Assembly (NCBI RefSeq): GCF_036588685.1 | Contig: NC_086376.1 | Location: forward strand, 12,539,911-12,603,910 | DNA: 64,000 nucleotides | Source of the DNA: Mytilus trossulus | Lineage: Eukaryota; Mollusca; Bivalvia; Mytilida; Mytilidae | Direction: 5' to 3' | Shown here: positions 60,253 through 64,000 of the stretch, piece by piece | Numbering within the stretch: position 1 is the first letter of the stretch | How the letters are laid out: each line of letters opens with the position of its first letter | Translations under genes and position numbers: made by a program | The notes under the pieces: generated by a model | Told to the model about the DNA's origin: nothing | The model's database searches: none | Seen by the model: only the letters and a program-made list of their open reading frames with translations

Positions 60253-61000
60253 GTATTTGTAATGTTTTGGTCACACTTATATACGTAAACAAGTAACCAT
60301 GAGAAAGTTTGGAGTATTTGAAGCGACCTAACACTTTGTTCTTAAAGCTAACATGAGTATTGAATATTTCATTTTAATTTGCTTAATATGTTCAAACTTG
60401 TTTATTATTCAGCGATTGTACTGATATCTGTGATTATCAATACTTCATTATGAACCTCGTACAAGTGATAGAAAACTATCAAATAATGGATTTCATATTT
60501 GATAAAAATAGTTATGAATGATAATAGGAAAACAATTTTTGTAAATTAAATTGTAGACCAATAACGTATTGATTTAACAAGCTTTGTGCATGAAACTTCG
60601 GTTCAGCCCTCTTGAATGAAATGTTTAAATTACTTTTTATCTATTATCATAAACATTCAAATTGAACAATGTGATTGGCAGTCAAACAAAAGACAGTTCT
60701 ATATCCTGCATATACATTTAAATTATCTAACGTACTACGAATGTAGATAAACACTATTACGCAATTGGAAAGGAAGTTATAAAACTTGTTGGTACACATA
60801 ATGGAGACAAAACTATTTAAAACAATATCTTGGTAGTCAATTTTACTACCAATAAATTTGGATATTGAAAATGGCAACTGTAACACCTAAATATTCGATA
60901 AGGAAGGTAAGTAATAAAGCATGCAATTTGGCTTCCTTTAAAACAAGACCAAGGTATATGTACATATTCAACATAGGACACTCTCATTGTAGACCAGTAT
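60253..61000. other. Intergenic or intronic, no gene seen
   Basis: Searched for counterparts of the last two secreted-protein exons without success. A GGAAG|GTAAGTAAT sequence at 60906 looks like a donor but has no acceptable exon before it. Confidence 0.4.
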
Positions 61001-61380
61001 AGAAATTGAAATGAGGAATGTGTCAAAGCGACAACAATCCGACCAAAGAGCAGACAACAGCCGAAGGCATGAATTTGACAGCTAGTTTCCCTTTAAGCTA
61101 AAGAAAATAGACACTTTTGTGTTGATCTTAAAATTTAGAATTGAAATGAGGAATGTGTCAAAGCGACAACATTCTGACCATAGAGCAGACAACAGTCGAA
61201 GGCATGAATTTGACAGCTAGTTTCCCTTTAAGCCAAAGAATAAAGACACTTTTGTGTTGATCTTAAAATTGAGAAATGAAATGAGGAATGTGTCAAAGCG
61301 ACAACAATCCGACCATAGAGCAGACAACAGCCGAAGGCATGAGTTTGACAGCTAGTTTCCCTTTAAGCTAAATAATATAG
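61001..61380 (+). repeat. 135-bp tandem repeat, about 2.8 copies
   Basis: Each unit contains GAAATGAGGAATGTGTCAAA, CAGACAACAGCCGAAGGCAT and CAGCTAGTTTCCCTTTAAGC. Units begin near 61001, 61136 and 61271. A single relative lies at 9336-9415 and a more diverged one near 23015. Confidence 0.9.
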
Positions 61381-62029
61381 ATTTGAACCAAACATACAAA
61401 ACGGATTAGTTTGAATTTGGTACTTTAGTTTTTGGTAAAAACAGTTTACAGACGACGACCGACGACGACGGAAATTCAATAGACTTAAAAAACCACTTGG
61501 TCCTGTAGCCCAGATTAGAAAAAAAATGTAATGATAATCTAAACTGACATAACTCCATAATGTTGTCGACAGTACATTTTCCTTTTTCATCATTATTTTG
61601 TGTTGTGGATATGTCACTGATGTTTGTTATCAGAAAAAAAACCCAAGTGTAAGTCTTATGATATCTATACACATTTTTGACATATACAGGTGATAAAATC
61701 AGAAAAGGTATAAATAATGACAAATAGAAAAAGACATTTGGAAAGACGTACTAATCAATATTTGAATATGCCAATATAAAGTTAGGTAATTTAAGAAAAT
61801 ACTGGTGCACATACATCAAATTAGTAAATATAAGTAATGTAAGTTGATACTATTATCGCGAAAAAGGATTTGAAAAGAAGTTTAAATGTTTGTCTGTTTA
61901 TTGATTTGGTTGCAAGAAATCTGTATGGAATTGAAATTGCAGATTTTCATTGCAGTTGAATTTTTGTGTTTTGTTATAACATTCAAACTGTACTTTACTT
62001 GCATATGTGGAATCTTTATTACATTATAA
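61381..62029. other. Intergenic, no gene seen
   Basis: AT-rich, with a short GAC-rich simple repeat at 61452-61471. Overlapping short open frames on the minus strand have no domain features. Confidence 0.4.
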
Positions 62030-62660
62030 TCCTGATACCTTTGATAACTATTTACACCACTGGGTCGATGCCACTGCTGGTGGATATTTCGTTCCCGAGG
62101 GTTTCACCAGCCCAGTAGTCAGCACTTCGGTTTTTACATGAATATCAATGAATATAAATCTAAGAATGTTCTTATCCCAGGAATAGATTACCTTACCTGT
62201 ATTTGCCACAACTTTTTTGGAACTTTGGGTTCTCAATGATCTTCAACTTTGTACTTGTTTGGCTTTATAACAATTTTGATCTGAGGGTCACTGATGAGTC
62301 TGATGTAGACGAAACTCACGTCTGGCGTATTAAATTATATTCTTGGTACCTTTGATAACTATTGGTTGCCTTCGACATTTTCGCAGCAAACCCCGATGGT
62401 GAAAACGAATCTTGTGAACTCGACTTCTTCAGATTTAAGAAATAATAGTACTGTATTTTAGTGTCCTTTTTACTGAAAATAGCATATAGTTAATTCATAC
62501 TTGCGACCGTCAATTGTGTTCAATAATAAAAATTTCGAATATCCCGTATTATTGCGCAAATTTGTTGTAAATAAACTCATCATAGATACCAGGATTAAAA
62601 TTTTATATTTACGCCAGACGCGCGTTTCGTCTACATAAGACTTATCAGTAAATGACTCCG
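62030..62660. repeat. Two family B repeat copies in opposite orientation
   Basis: 62030-62350 carries CCAGCCCAGTAGTCAGCACT and GTAGACGAAACTCACGTCTG. 62575-62660 is the inverted end, with CGCCAGACGCGCGTTTCGTC. Confidence 0.6.
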
Positions 62661-64000
62661 ATCGTCAACCGTGGAGTAAATGGACTACGTCATCCATTCG
62701 AAACTAGCGGTACATGGCTTATTGCAGCAAATTTACTACAACTTTAAAATGCACATGTTTAAAATGTTTAAATAGTTTGTCTGTGTTTGGGAAATATGTA
62801 GAAACAATGGAAAAGTTCCTGTTTCAATACTAGCATTAAAGTAAAGAAAACGACATAAAATATTAATCTTGTAACCGTATATACCGTTTCAAAATTCAAA
62901 CAAATATTACACAACTACGTTAACTGACTAATTTGGTTTTAATAAGATATGTAAACAATTTACAAAGCCTTGAGGTTTAAAGAATTGTACACAACAAAAA
63001 ATGTTTGAACTAAACTTTCATTCTATAATTTTCAAGGTATTCAAATCAAAAATATTGCTTTACTGTTTTTATGCGTTCTTGCTGATAAACTCTCCAAAAT
63101 ATAACCAAGTTTTCAATTAAAATTGCAATCAACCCATGATACTTTTTTTTTATATTTAATGGTACACTCCCGTCGAATAAGAGTATACAAAACGTATAAG
63201 TATTTTTCTAGCTCCTCAACTGTATGTTTCGGTTTAAATTCATGCACCACACTTTTTATAATATAATAACTACTGTAAATTGGAATCATTTTTCGGCATT
63301 CAAAACAAAAGATGTAAAGCTCCAAAGACACTTACTACTTTGTGTGGCGTAAATCAAATGCGGATGATTATAAATATGTACATTTATAATGTTGAACTAC
63401 ATTATTGATAGTGTATGATGTAAATCATACTCTTTTTTTGTGTAGTCGCTGCATATTGAGAATAATTATGTCTTTTTTATATGAAACTAAGTCACAGGTT
63501 TTCCACTCGTGTCATTGTTGTCTTGATTGAAAACGGCATTGGGGGTCTTGTGGTAACAAGAGGTCGTGGTTTTGGCTCCGAGTTGGGCAAACAAAAAACA
63601 TGAAAATTGGTATTTGCTGCTTCTCCACTACATAAGTGGTATTTAGAAATATCACAGACTTGTTGCTCCAAGATCATTATAATGTGTCCAGATAGGGTGA
63701 CATAACAGTGCCTTTATATATATGTATAGCGTGCCACACAATTGTAGTTCGTTCCACACAAAGGGTGACATAAAATTGTAGCAAATTGCGAGAGTGTCCT
63801 ATTAAGAAAAAAAAAACATGCCCTTTACAAAGCTGCAGGAAACATTAACTCCCGTCTTATTTTTCTAATTTGTATCTTCTTATGGACAATTCTTGTGCAC
63901 CAACCTTCAAATTAGCCAGCTTAAATGACAATTTCGAACGTTTTATATAGCGCCGGGCATAGCGCAAGGCGACTTGGGGTCTCGATATATCAGTAGCATG
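62661..64000. other. Right end of the window, no gene seen
   Basis: AT-rich sequence. A block at 63490-63680 (GGTCGTGGTTTTGGCTCCGA, CACTACATAAGTGGTATTTA) looks like another dispersed repeat. No supported exon. Confidence 0.4.

Noticed and set aside
60860..60907. Possible next exon after the paralogous exon at 60118
   Set aside because: A donor-like GGAAGGTAAGT is present, but every acceptor option gives a stop or the wrong phase.

Overview
This is an AT-rich eukaryotic window with multi-exon genes, long introns, and very many MITE-like, foldback and dispersed repeats. The gene content (TRIM-like B-box proteins, an animal SRD5A3 orthologue) and several dispersed repeat families that look familiar from mussels suggest a bivalve mollusc, probably a Mytilus-type mussel. 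The species call is inference; no search could be run.

Layout. 1-8.1 kb: two divergent copies of one sequence in inverted orientation enclose about 8 kb of decayed LINE pieces and an unknown coding remnant. 8.6-9.0 kb: a clean MITE with a 4-bp target duplication. 10.9-19.5 kb (+): a RING-less double-B-box, coiled-coil gene. Its 3' half is a chain of short exons of 54, 42, 18, 9, 15, 9, 18 and 43 nt, every junction in phase 2. They encode a C-terminal zinc finger that becomes a textbook RanBP2 finger if two of the microexons are skipped.

20.4-44.9 kb (-): a complete five-exon SRD5A3-like polyprenol reductase gene, tail-to-tail with the previous gene and encoding 296 aa. Its second intron is about 18.5 kb and mostly a 59-bp-unit satellite of about 15.5 kb (roughly 255 units) with higher-order structure and two copies of a 217-bp TA-flanked MITE. 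Next to coding exon 2 is a second minisatellite with a 42-bp unit. That unit is the end of exon 2 plus its 5' splice site, so 12 frame-compatible donors lie in a row. A 0.69-kb element is inserted in this minisatellite.

46.3-48.0 kb (+): a second RING-less B-box protein, on one exon, with a beta-propeller-like C-terminus. 51.4-56.6 kb (+): a small secreted-protein gene with a TATA box, a non-coding first exon, a signal-peptide exon, several dibasic sites and a Gly-Lys-Arg amidation-type site. One of its exons has a decayed copy 0.3 kb downstream and another intact-looking copy 5.9 kb downstream, so this is probably a tandemly duplicating family. The rest is intergenic or intronic DNA dominated by dispersed mussel-type repeats.

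The two B-box genes may act in ubiquitin or innate-immune scaffolding, as bivalve TRIM-like proteins often do. The reductase serves dolichol synthesis for N-glycosylation. Nothing shows the genes act together. The strongest novelty candidates are the microexon-built zinc finger (14.4-19.5 kb) and the tandemly multiplied exon end with donor in the reductase gene (43.3-44.05 kb).
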